Assembly (NCBI GenBank): GCA_030015575.1
Contig: CM057346.1
Span: 114,185,899 to 114,249,898, forward strand
Length of the DNA stretch: 64,000 nt
Source of the DNA: Agapanthus africanus
Taxonomy: Eukaryota > Streptophyta > Magnoliopsida > Asparagales > Amaryllidaceae
Direction of reading: 5' to 3'
Every line of letters starts with the position of its first letter. Positions within the stretch are counted from its first letter, which is position 1. The position numbers were made by a program, and so were the translations under genes. Shown here piece by piece: positions 54,035 through 64,000 of the stretch. The notes beneath the pieces were generated by a model. It worked only from the letters and a program-made list of their open reading frames with translations, did no database searches and had not been told where the DNA came from.

Positions 54035-56055
54035 TGTAAGTCCACGTTACCCACCCCGGTGCTTATGGGGAGGCGGAAACGGTATAAAAATTCGATTTTT
54101 ACAACTCTAGGCAACATGGACTATATAGAGGAGGATCTTTGCTCAACATAAACTAACAACCAAGCTAAGAGAGTTAGCTACTCGGTTAAAGGGTTATACT
54201 TAAGTCTTGAAGTCTTTCTCTTCTTGTTCCTTGGAGTGGGATGAACGGGTCGTCCTCGTCGCCTTCTCTTGCCGAAGAAAGATCCACCCGAGGGCTTCTA
54301 CCTTTGGCTCCTACCTCAAACTAGAAGTAACTAAGGTGCTTGGTGTGCTAAACCTAGAACCTTAGAAAGAGTAGAGAATGATTTTGGTGTTTTATCTAAA
54401 AAGCTTAATGGTTCTCAACTCATGAGAAGGAGAGCATTGAGAGAGAGGAAGAGGATGAGAGAGAATGAGAAGATAATATCAACCTTCTCACATATATGTG
54501 AATTATGATAATTAAATAATTAATTAAAGATAATAGTGATTGTTAACTTGAAATGACCATTATCATTTCACATTAATGAATTTTGCAAGAATCAAAGAGC
54601 ATCTTTCATGTGAAATAATGATGGTCAATATGTCAACATAGGTCAACAAGTCAACCATAGTCAAATGGTCAACAACCCTAACCATAACACAATTATAATT
54701 AATTAATATTAATAATCATATTTCACATATAAACATTAGGGTTAAGAAAAAGACAACGATCATAACCCTAATGAAAGTCCTCTGCCTCTGCCTCAGTCAA
54801 CTGTGCATACACACCCGCATCCGTGTTCAGAGGAACACGAATACAATGAGATAAAACCTACCCCAAAACATATACTATGATCTGGCTTAAACCATAGCCC
54901 GCTAGTATAAACTGTCCAGACACCAAACGTGCACAAGTGCGCAGATGTGAACGAACCCCGTCGCAAAACCATGCGACCTCTACTCGTTTTGCCTAAAGGA
55001 GAATAACCCTCTGTATGGGACTCTAAAGACTCGACACTACGCTGGCAGTGGGTTTAACCACAGACCACAAGCGGCACTAGCTGTACGTAACGGTCCCCAG
55101 GTAAATGCCGATAAGAAGACTGACGAGGTGAACCCATCTGAACTCCTACTGAGCCTGAATGTGACAATCTCCATACAGTCCGGTCTGTTCGTCTGAGAGT
55201 ATCGCATAGCGGGCCTAGGGGGCAGTAAACGTCAGTCCCCTAATAGCGGTACAAGTCGTGTCGGAGTGTAGCCCAGAACACCCTGAGATAACACTGGAAA
55301 CCTACCAGTATATCTCGCTTGCTCTGGCCAGGGACTTTGTGTAATGGCTCTCCTAAACACAGCGCGATATCAACCCCCAATACCGGGAGAGACGAATCCT
55401 GTCTAACCGTCACTGCCTCGAAGTGCTTCGGGACTGCACCCAACTGCTACCTATTTCCACGACTCCTTTGAGCCGTGGTAAGGTAGCAATCTAAGAACAG
55501 TGGGAACATACTCGAGGCGAAGTGACAGTGTCAAGTCAACGGACTAAGCTGTACTCATGTCACCTGGGAACTGATAACTGACGATAGGTATAATACCAAC
55601 CAATAGTTCCCGACGAGTCCTGTCCAGTGTACTCGTAACCTAACGAGCACCCGCATACTATCTCAAGTACGACGTACTGACGGCTGTGGGACATACCGCC
55701 TCCTAAGCTGGGATGAGAAGCGCATATGCTAGTCTACTCCGGAGTATCGATGCCCTGTCTCGATAGTCCTATGACTAAGGACCTGCATAAGGATGTGCTT
55801 GTGGATTACCCAGCCCCCATGAGTGTGATTGCTATCACAACGCTGGTAATCAAGCAAAGATCCTAAGGGCTCCACTAATGTGTAAAGGCGATATGCTATA
55901 AGAAACACATGCACACATTAAAGTGGAAACAAACCAAGTAGCATACTACTACTTTGATCAAGATTTTCTATACAAGGTGAATATCCCAAGCTTCCATTAA
56001 ATAATATACAAACTAGTATGATACAGTAATGGCCTCTAGGGAATATACACTAACA
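54035..56055 (-). repeat. Copia 3' LTR
   Basis: 2021 bp, TGTAAGTCCACG...ACACTAACA, same length as the solo LTR at 48498. PPT GTGGGAGAT (- strand) adjoins at 56056-56068. Confidence 0.9.
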
Positions 56056-56069
56056 ATCTCCCACTTGCA

Positions 56070-57587
56070 CTAAGGCCATGTACTGGCGTATCGAAGACCT
56101 ATCATCTCGATCAGCCGCTCGAACTGAGTCTGGGGTAAGGCCTTTGTGAATGGATCAGTAGTGTTATCATCCGTAGCAACTCTCCGAACCTCGATCTCCT
56201 GGCGACCCACGATATCCCTGATCAGGTGATACCGCCTCAAGATGTGTCTGGACTTCTGATGGGACATGGGTTCCTTCGCTAAAGCTATAGCCCCGTTGTT
56301 GTCGCAATACAGAGGTACTGGATCAACAATAGATGGAACCACCTGAAGTTCTGTCAGGAACTTCCTTATCCAGACGGCTTCTTTTGCGGCATCTGCAGCA
56401 GCGATATATTCCGCTTCCATCGTCGAGTCAGCAACGGTTTCCTGTTTGGAACTCTTCCAACACACCGCCCCTCCATTGAGGGTAAAGCCATAACCCGACA
56501 TGGACTTGGAATCATCCTTGTCACTCTGGAAGCTGGAGTCAGCAAATGCCTCGATGTGGAGGTCTTTTCCCCCATACACCAAGAACATCTCCTTAGTCCT
56601 TCTCAGGTACTTGAGAATGTTCTTTACTGCTATCCAGTGTTTCTCCCCAGGGTTTGACAGATACCGGCTTACCACACTCAGTGCATAAGCTACATCTGGT
56701 CTGGTACACAACATCGCATACATTATAGAGCCTACCGCAGAAGCGTAGGGTATAATAGACATGCGATCCCTTTCCAAATCAGTCTTGGGAGACATCTCTT
56801 TGGAGAGGGTGATCCCGTGTCAAGCCGGTAGATTACCGCGCTTGGAATCTTCCATACTGAATATTTTCAGTATGGTGTCGATGTACCTGGACTGTGAAAG
56901 TCCTAATATCCTCTTGGATCTGTCATGATAGATCCGGATCCCCAGAATCTAAGAGGCATCACCCAGGTCATTCATTGAGAACCTGTGTGACAAGAACCCT
57001 TCGACAGATTGTAGCATAGGAATGTCATTTTCTATCAAGAGAATGTCATCCACATATAAAACGAGGAATACGACAGTTCTTGCTACAAATCTACTATAGA
57101 TGCATTGTTCATCTGGATTTTTGATAAAGCCAAATTCTTTGACCATCTCATCAAAACAGATGTTCCAACTCCGCGATGCCTGCTTTAGTCCATAAATGGA
57201 CTTAAGCAACTTGCACACCTTTCCGCTGCTCCCACTCTGAATGAAACCCTCTGGCTGGTCCATATAGACACACTCCTCTAAATTTCCATTTAGAAAAGTG
57301 GTCTTTACGTCCATCTGCCAAATTTCATAATCGTGGAAGGCGGCAATGGCAAGAAGGATCCGAATGGATTTCAGCATAGCCACTGGAGAAAAAGTTTCGT
57401 CATAGTCCAAACCAGGTCTTTGACGAAAACCCTTTGCAACAAGTCTAGCCTTATAGGTCTCAACCTGTCCATCTACACTAATCTTGCTTTTGAAGATCCA
57501 CTTGCATCCTACGAGTTTTATCCCATCTGGAGCAACGTCCAACGTCCATACTTTGTTGGTGTACATGGACTCCATTTCGGTCCGCAT
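56070..57587 (-). pseudogene. pol: Copia reverse transcriptase and RNase H
   Basis: On the - strand from 57587: TNKVWTLDVAPDGIKLVGCKW, VETYKARLVAKGFRQRPGLDY, MDVKTTFLNGNLEECVYM, GLKQASRSWNICFDEMVKEF, then the catalytic YVDDILL (57056-57045, intact). TAA at 56951-56949 interrupts. The same frame continues through TGA near 56820 (PA-stop-HG, where the family has Arg) to the RNase H: MYAMLCTRPDVAYALSVVS, HIEAFADSSFQSDKDDSKSM, YCDNNGAIALAKEP, SRHILRRYHLIRDIV, ending at 56073-56070. FADSSF keeps the RNase H Asp. Both stops are explained by single transitions. Confidence 0.88.
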
Positions 57588-57599
57588 TGCATCCAGCCA

Positions 57600-58830
57600 T
57601 TTTACTGAGTCAACGCTCTGAATGGCCTACTGGAAGCTAGTCGGCTCATCACTATCAATGATGCAATCCTCTCTATCCCCGTCTATGAGAAAACCGTAGT
57701 ATCTCTCGGGCGGATGAGACTGCCTACTACTTCTGCGGAGCGGCGCAGGAATGTCCTGATCTTTCGAACCCTCTGGTTCTACTAAGCTTTCAGTAATAGC
57801 TCTTGGTTCTGGAATTTCTTCCAGTTCTATTGCGCTTCCACTTATCTGATTTTCCAAAAACTCAGTTTCCAAGAAGTGGGCATGACGAGAAACAAAAACT
57901 TTTTGTTCCTCTTCGCAATAGAAGAAATATTCCTTGGAGTTCTTTGGATATCCCACAAACTTGCACTGTACTGAGCGTGCCTCGAGTTTGTCCGCATGCT
58001 GCTTTTTTACAAAAGCTGGACATCCCCATGTCTTTATGTGCTTAAGCTAGGGTTTCTTCCCATACCATATCTGATATGGTGTGGTAGGCACAGTCTTAGT
58101 TGGAACTCGGTTCAAAAGCTATGCAGCTGATTCTAGTGTATATCCCCAGAATGATCGCGGTAACTCAGCGTTACTCATCATGGAACGTACCATATCCAAT
58201 AGGGTCTGGTTCCGTCTCTCCGATACACCGTAATGTTGTGGAGTGTATGGAGGAGTAAGCTGAGAGAGAATTCCATTCTCTTTTAAGTAATCCAGGAACT
58301 CGGCACTCAAGTATTCACCACCAAGATCAGATCTCAGTGTCTTGATACTTTTGCCTCCTTGTTTTTCTACTTCATTCTTATATTCCTGGAATCTTCCAAA
58401 GGCTTCGGATTTATGTTTCATTAAGAAGACATATCCGTACCTTGAAAAGTCATCCGTAAAAGTAATTAAGTAAGAATAACCTCTTCGCGCATGTGTAGAC
58501 ATTAGACCGCACACGTTGCTGTGTACGAGTCCCAAGAGCTCGCTTGCTCTTACTCCGTGTCCAGTGAACGGAGTCTTTGTCATCTTTCCTTTGAGACAGG
58601 ATTGACAAGTTGCATATGATTGATATTCGAACGGATCCAAATATCCTTCTGTATGTAACTTCGTAAACCTTCTCTCATTGATGTAACCCAGTCAACAATG
58701 CCATAAGAAAGCCAGATTTGTTTCCGGAGACTTTCTTTTGTGTGTATTCTGAACATTGAAAATCCGTGGTTGGTTTAATACGTATATACCATTGCTTAAT
58801 GTACCTGACCCAATCAGAACTTGATTAAGG
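57600..58830 (-). pseudogene. Copia integrase, pre-integrase and linker
   Basis: Same frame as the RT. Pre-integrase region near 58700 (LAFLWHC-stop-LGYINERR), then CQSCLKGKMTKTPFTGHGVRA. The integrase core begins LVHSNVCGLMSTHARRGYSY. The family has D where this reads N (58517-58515), so the first catalytic Asp is lost. LRSDLGGEY and GVSERRNQTLLD keep the second Asp and the Glu. The linker has GCPAFVKK, KFVGYPKNSKEYFFY and LRRSSRQSHPPERYYGF. Stops interrupt between 58118 and 57957 and at 57626-57624. Confidence 0.85.
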
Positions 58831-60415
58831 TGATGTTCATATCAGATTTTTGCATTTTTATACCGCCCAATTTTTATCACAGCGCTTATTGGTAGGTACT
58901 CTTGAGCCGTGTTTGCTAGTCAATTGCAGGATACAGGTTCTCAACTCTAAACAGTGAAATTCATGGAAAAGCACGATAAATTCCGGATTACTGCCAACCA
59001 CAGATAAAACACGGGTCTCCGCTCTCTATCCGTATGTTGTCGCACACCAGTTTAAGGGACAAAATAGCAAATCGATGTCATTTTCATGCACAAAGCGTAA
59101 TGTCAGCACAAGATCCAACATATCTATGCGGAGCTCAAGAAAAATCATGGCAAAAGATCCACATCACATCACCTTTTGATCAGCAGAAATTCTGGAAATA
59201 TCGTGAAGAAATTCTGAGAAACAACATATACCAGACTGAAGGGTACTGCAAACCAGGGGAAGGCACCAAAATTGAAGACCTAAATCCCCAATAGGGCCGC
59301 GGAACCGCGGCATAAGCACGCTTAGGCCGCGGATCCACGGCCGTATAGTCTTGTTAGCTGAAGACTTTTTAGGGGTGTTTTGGTCATTCCATGTTTATTC
59401 TGAATGTTGCCCTAGAATTTCTGTTGCCTGCCTATAAATAGTCCAGAACTTGCCAAAGCCAAGGGTGCTTCTTTCTTGTATTTATATTTTAGGATATACG
59501 TTGTTGTTGTTCTTCCTCTTCTCATCTCTTCTCCATTAAAAACTTGTAGTGAGCTTTTGTGAGTGAAGAATGAATAAAGGAGTTCTTGTTGTTACCATGC
59601 TTATCTTGTTGTAATTGTTAATTATAATTGCTTGTATTTTTCATTTGCTAATCTAGTTGTTGTTATTTGCTGTTTGTTTCTTTCTTGTTCTCTTTTTCTT
59701 TATCCTTAAACAACAATGATGCTTAAGCTTGATCCTTGCTAAAGTGAGGTCTCAAATAGCTAGTTGTAATCTTCTAACCTCTTTCTTTCTATCTTCCTCT
59801 TTTTGTTTTATTTTCTTTTTCTTATAATGGGTGAGGAGTTTTCGTACTTGTTAGGGTAGGATAAGAAAAGTTTGAGAGAAGGAAATCTCTCTCACTCATT
59901 TCTTGCCCAACATCTTGATTCGGAATCCCGTTAATTGAACCACAATCCGCTCCCTATGGCACCCTATCCTACATGATAGTGGTGATTCCTTAGTGAGACC
60001 GGTTGCGGTTGAATTAACCGGAGGTTAAGGCTAAGAGCCAAGAAAGGACGGACAAGCACCTAAAGGAAGAACTTATGCGTTGGAAAGCCTAGCTTATACT
60101 CGCAAGTTCCTTCCTAGTCGTGCTAATCCCCGTTGTTGCCGATTACCGTAACACCGATATTAAGAGTGGCAACGAAAGAGGTGAGAGACTCCTAACTCAA
60201 ACTAACCTAATCCTAACCCTAACAAGCTCTCTTTATATAACATTTTAGCACATAGTTAATCTCAAAACAAACCTGGACATTTGGACTTAACTCGTTAAAG
60301 CACATAGAAAAATATTCCCATCTCCCTGCGGACGACCCGTACTCAACCGGCTAGCTACAAGCGAAACCGTCTTGATTGCGGTAATTAACTAAGCACGCAA
60401 AAACTCTACCAATCA
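58831..60415 (+). repeat. Athila 5' LTR
   Basis: 1585 bp, TGATGTTCATATCAG...CTACCAATCA, two bases before the PBS. Holds a CCTATAAATAG TATA box at 59431-59441 and paired GC palindromes (59293-59343). The U5 end (GACGACCCGTACTCAACCGG...GTAATTAACTAAGCACG) is the part shared with the LTRs at 39818 and 50789. Confidence 0.85.
59433..59440 (+). promoter_or_regulatory. TATA box of Athila LTR
   Basis: GCCTATAAATAGTCC, with a start site expected about 30 bp downstream near 59465, in TTCTTTCTTG. Confidence 0.6.
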
Positions 60416-60417
60416 AA

Positions 60418-60435
60418 TGGCGCCGTTGCCGGGGA
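60418..60435 (+). other. Primer binding site (tRNA-Asp-like, Athila type)
   Basis: TGGCGCCGTTGCCGGGGA, the well-known Athila PBS. Confidence 0.93.
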
Positions 60436-61661
60436 GACGATAGTTTATTTCTTTGTATAATTTCGGGTTAATTTGTGAATATAAATATAACCGAAAAACA
60501 AACAAAAAATATACATTGTAAAAAAAACCATCTTGTTATTTTTTATTAGTTTTTGTGTAAGTGTGCACGATAAAAAGACGGTCGAGTTCAGTGCCAAAGA
60601 CAAGGGAAGTTAGACCCATATCCCGCGGCTACACCGCGACGGATCAAGACGGAGCCAACGGTCTACTGTAAAAATCTGGAGCAGATACAGTGAGCAAATC
60701 AGGATTCAGGAGCTCTAGAAAAGAAGAGGACACCCAGAACAGGACAGCACAGGAATTTGAAGGCTCATTTCCACTTTCCTACCGAGGAACCGCGGCATAA
60801 GGAGTCTATTGCCGCGGAACCGCGACCATCTGTGGCCGTCGATTCCTAAAAATCCCTGTAAGTGTCTCTTGCCTCTCCCCCACTCCTCTGGACTCCACTG
60901 AACTGTGTTTTCTGCAGCATTCTTTGCGCAAATTGTCTTCCCCCTTCCAATAAATTTTTTTTGTGCAGGATTCTTTGCGCCGCGCTAAAAAAAATAAAAA
61001 TTGATTGAAATTGATTGTTGCTGCTTTGCATATATTAATACGGACTTTAAGGGGCTTGAAACCAATCCAGATTGGGTGGGGATTTCATCACCCTTCCCAG
61101 GACCCCAGAAATCACAAAAAGCATATGCATTGACCATTGTTTAATTAAAAAATACTAGACTCAGCACTAAGGACTTCATGCTCAATAGGACAGAGGACTA
61201 GTTACAGGCATCGGCCGTTTATCCTATCCTGACTTTGCGGTGTCTAGGCAAGTGTGTCCAAGGCAAGTGGTTACTTAATTAGGACCACTACTTACGTAGT
61301 GGGGAGCCTCCCACTTACCTGGCACTTACCTGGCCGCAATTGGCGGAGAATAGGCGGTTTGAGGTCCTATTTCTAGCCCTTTGGAACAGTTAGGAGCTGT
61401 CTAGCTGACCTAAGTGACCCTAGATCTAGGTGTGATTGTGCATATCTTGTTTGTGATTGCTTGAAGCCGTAAGTCCGTACATATTTCTGTAAAGCTCTTT
61501 CTAAAAAAAAAGAAAAAAAACACAAAAACCAAAAACTTTTATAAAAACTTGCCCTTTGTCGCCAAAATCCCATTTTTTCACCCACCACCCATCGTATTTC
61601 TCCATTGACGTTTTCTTACCCTCACCTTCTCCGCTTTGACTATACTAAACTCGTTTAGTGT
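60436..61661 (+). other. Athila leader (5' untranslated region)
   Basis: No ORF of interest. Another GCCGCGGAACCGCGAC-type palindrome pair at 60784-60830, a poly-A-rich stretch at 61500-61530, and a pyrimidine-rich stretch before the gag ATG. Confidence 0.7.
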
Positions 61662-63644
61662 ATGTCCGCTTGGACTCGGGACACTAGCGCCCGCCTAGTC
61701 CGCGTTACGTTAGTCGCTACCGACTACGCGATCGACTCAGACATCGAAACTCCGTCCACGCCTCTTTCACCCTTACCTTTGCCGGCCAACTCCGACGTTG
61801 ACTGGAATTCTGTTCATGCATCCTCACCTTCACCATCACCAACCTCTTCTTCCGCAATGTCAGGATTTAATCCAAACATCTTTTTGACTCCTCCGGGATT
61901 GACTCTACCTCCTATGAATGCGAATAACCCACCACCACCGCCTGTTGTAGCGCCGCAGCGAATCGCGCTCCAGGATCGTTTCTATCCCACCCGTTCTGCA
62001 CTTCCCACCTGTCTTTCCCTTCCACCGGCCAATGGGGATAATTTTGAAATTAAGCCCCACTTCATTAACATGCTTCCGAAATTTCATGGGCTTAAATCTG
62101 AAGATGCCTATATCTTCATCAACAAGTTCCAAAATGTTTGTGCCATGATGAAAACTACCCAGCTGTCGGACGATGCTATATGGCTACGGGTCATTCCGTT
62201 CACTTTATGCGATCTTGCTGAAAAATGGCTGTATAGCACCGCTTCCCACTCCATAACCAGTTTGGACGAGTTTGTGAAAGCGTTTCTCAAGAAATTCTAT
62301 CCGAATCATAAAACCGCAACGATCCGTAACGAAATCAACCAATTCTCTCAGCTTCCTACTGAACCCTTCTGGAAGTGCTTTGACCGGTATAAATACCTTC
62401 TTGTTCAGTGCCCTCACCATGGTATCGAGAAATGGCAACTTTGCCAAACCTTATACGAGGGCCTGAACCCAGCAACCAAGCAGTTGTTGGAAACCATTTG
62501 TCAGGGCCACTTCCTATCGAAATCTGACGAGGAAGCATGGCAATTCTTCGACGATCTTGCGGAACAAACGCTTCAATAGGAAAGCACCAGTCCAACTTCT
62601 TCTTCTTCTTCCTCCACTTCTACTGGTCAGTCTAGGGTAAGCATTCACCAACTTGATGTCTCTATTGTGATGAAAGCTGAAATGGCTTCAATAACGAGAA
62701 AACTTGAAGCGATAGAGAGCAAATTTTCATCTCCTGCTCCTGCCCCTATTCTTCCCCTTCATACCATTTGTGCTTGTTGTTCCGATCCTTCTCACTTAAC
62801 CGAAGAGTGTCCTTACAATCCACCATCTCAAGGACAGGATCGGGTTAATGCTGCATTTCAGCAAAGACCGAGAAATGATCCATACTCTTTCACCTACAAT
62901 CCCGGTTGGAGAAACCACCCCAATTTCGTCTGGAATCAGAATCAGCATCAATTCCAAGGCAACAATTTCCAGAGGCCTCCTCCTCCGCAACAACAAGCGC
63001 AACAACAAACTCAACATCAGTTTCAGCAGCCCTTCCAACCCCAACCTTTTCAAAATCAGACAAACAACTTTGCGTCCAACAATTCTTTTCTGCAAAACAA
63101 CTTTGTTCCGTCAAACAACGATAAGGTTTCCTCGCTAGAACGAAGTCTGGAGGTGTTCGTTAAACAATCGACACAATCCACCGCAAACATTCAGTTGTCT
63201 ATTCAGTCTTTGGTGGAACACACTGCTGCACATAGGCAAAGCATCAAGACCATCGAAGCCCAGATTGCACAGCTGAATGCGGCGTTAAGCGAGCGAGAAA
63301 AGGGGAAGCTTCTATCTCAACCACTCCCAAATCCCGGTCACCCACATAATGTACATGTTGCTCTTGAACAACAGAACCATAATGTGAGTGCCGTGACTAC
63401 ATTGAGATTGGGAAGGATGCTGCAAAACAATATTGGCACACGGATCGACGATGACACCCCGGCCGCTTCTTCTTCTCCTTCTCCTTCCTCATCTTCTGAG
63501 CCTATTCTTCATTCTTCAAAAGGCTCTCCTTCTTCTTCTTCTGCTCTGAACGGACCCACTTCTTACTCCAGGAAAACACCAGCTCTAGGATCCATTCCAG
63601 CTCCACAATCTCCTCCACAAGCATTGGACTCAACCAATTTTTAA
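61662..63644 (+). pseudogene. gag: Athila gag with CCHC zinc knuckle, one internal TAG
   Basis: Capsid/nucleocapsid precursor. Residues 1-100 are Ser/Pro/Asn-rich. From about residue 135 comes the retrotransposon gag domain: LPKFHGLKSEDAYIFINKF, RVIPFTLCDLAEKWLYS, FVKAFLKKFYPNHKTATIRNE, FSQLPTEPFWKCFDRYKYLL. The TAG at 62577-62579 lies where Athila gag has a Trp (LQ-W-E), i.e. TGG to TAG. The same frame continues into a Ser-rich linker, a coiled MKAEMASITRKLEAIESKF, the CCHC knuckle C-x2-C-x4-H-x4-C (62769-62810), a long Gln/Pro/Asn-rich segment (62960-63060), a second helix, and a Ser/Pro-rich end at TAA 63642-63644. The ATG at 61662 is the first in the frame after the leader. Confidence 0.88.
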
Positions 63645-64000
63645 AACGTTCCATTTCCAAACCGGTTGAGGTCCAATAAACAAAATCCACAAATAGAGAA
63701 GATTCTGGAGTTGTTTAAGCAGGTTAACATCAACATTCCTCTTTTAGATGCTATCCAACAAGTCCCGTCCTACGCGAAAATCTTAAAGGACTTATGCACG
63801 AAAAAGAGGAAGTCTCAGGTACCCAAGAAAGTTTTCTTGGCTAGTGCTGTGAGTGATGCTCTTACCCCATCTTTACCGCAAAAACGGAATGACCCTGGCT
63901 GTCCTACAATTTCTATTACCATTGGGAATAAGAACATCAACCACGGACTATTAGATCTTGGTGCCAGTGTTAACCTGCTTCCGTACTCAGTATATGAGCA
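63645..64000 (+). pseudogene. pro: Athila protease, N-terminal part (cut by window)
   Basis: Same frame as gag beyond the TAA. Landmarks: PFPNRLR, ILELFKQVNINIPLLDAIQQVPSYAKILKDLCTKKR, then PGCPTISITIGNKNINHGLLDLGASVNLLPYSVYE. The active-site motif DLGAS (Asp at 63954-63956) is the normal Athila form. The TAA before it is in the stretch where Gag and Pol are continuous in the family, so the copy would need readthrough. Confidence 0.85.

Larger units (their letters stand above)
54035..58830 (-). mobile_element. Copia element, 3' LTR plus pol, - strand, 5' end cut by Athila
   Basis: Inserted in the Athila integrase at 54034/54035. From left: 3' LTR (54035-56055), PPT, RNase H, RT, linker, integrase, pre-integrase. 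It stops at 58830, where an Athila LTR begins, so protease, gag, PBS and 5' LTR are beyond the Athila element or lost. This is the best preserved copia pol in the window: a single frame with a handful of nonsense codons. Confidence 0.88.
58831..64000 (+). mobile_element. Athila Ty3/gypsy element, 5' part, running off the window
   Basis: 5' LTR, tRNA-Asp-like PBS, about 1.2 kb leader, gag with CCHC knuckle, and the beginning of protease, all + strand. It is inserted in the copia element at 58830 (left target duplication would be TAAGG; the right copy is outside the window). With only two in-frame stops in 2.3 kb it is the least decayed element here. Confidence 0.9.

Noticed and set aside
60418..60435. 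tRNA gene fragment
   Set aside because: It is only the 18 bp primer binding site complementary to a tRNA 3' end; no tRNA arms follow.
62796..63114. - strand ORFs of 99 and 74 codons
   Set aside because: Shadows of the Gln/Pro-rich part of Athila gag.

Overview
This window is repeat-dominated nuclear DNA from a flowering plant, probably a eudicot; I cannot name the species. The evidence is the set of plant-specific elements: a Ty3/gypsy Tat element with a second (archaeal-type) RNase H, Athila elements with their typical tRNA-Asp-like primer site, long-LTR Ty1/copia elements primed by initiator tRNA-Met, a SIRE-like LTR, a CACTA DNA transposon, plant mobile domain (PMD) sequence and a plant B3 DNA-binding domain. 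I found no intact host gene and no tRNA or rRNA gene. Almost every base can be placed in an element, a nested element or its debris. Layout: (1) 1-23.9 kb is a + strand Tat element lacking its 5' end. It holds gag, protease, RT, RNase H, archaeal RNase H, integrase, a repeat-filled 3' region, an antisense ORF, a polypurine tract and a 3' LTR. A complete - strand copia element (3077-13475; two ~2.2 kb LTRs, PBS, PPT, near-perfect 5 bp target duplication) splits it just after the protease. (2) 23.9-27.2 kb is the 3' end of a SIRE-like copia element with its LTR. (3) 27.5-41.6 kb is a decayed, apparently intron-containing PMD-like coding sequence. It is broken by a - strand copia LTR (28001-37205) that itself received a 7.2 kb CACTA transposon (28501-35662, GAT target duplication), and by an Athila-like LTR (about 39.8-41.5 kb). 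(4) 41.6-48.2 kb is a mosaic: a truncated copia LTR, a - strand Tat LTR, and the 3' half of a + strand copia element. (5) 48.2-54.0 kb is one Athila pol gene split by two solo LTRs, each with a recognisable 5 bp target duplication. (6) 54.0-58.8 kb is a - strand copia element inserted in that Athila integrase. (7) 58.8-64.0 kb is a younger Athila element (5' LTR, PBS, leader, gag, start of protease) that interrupts the copia element and runs off the window. All open frames belong to mobile elements and carry stops or frameshifts. Many of the stops, and four catalytic Asp-to-Asn changes, are G-to-A or C-to-T transitions, as expected from methylcytosine deamination in silenced DNA. The most interesting object is in the CACTA transposon: a captured B3-domain gene fragment with its intron, present as a 687 bp inverted duplication around a 62 bp spacer. 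A transcript across it would fold into a long hairpin able to feed small-RNA production against a host B3 gene. Second in interest is the copia element at 3077-13475, whose LTRs are about 99% identical although its coding region is wrecked, which suggests recent movement in trans of a defective element.
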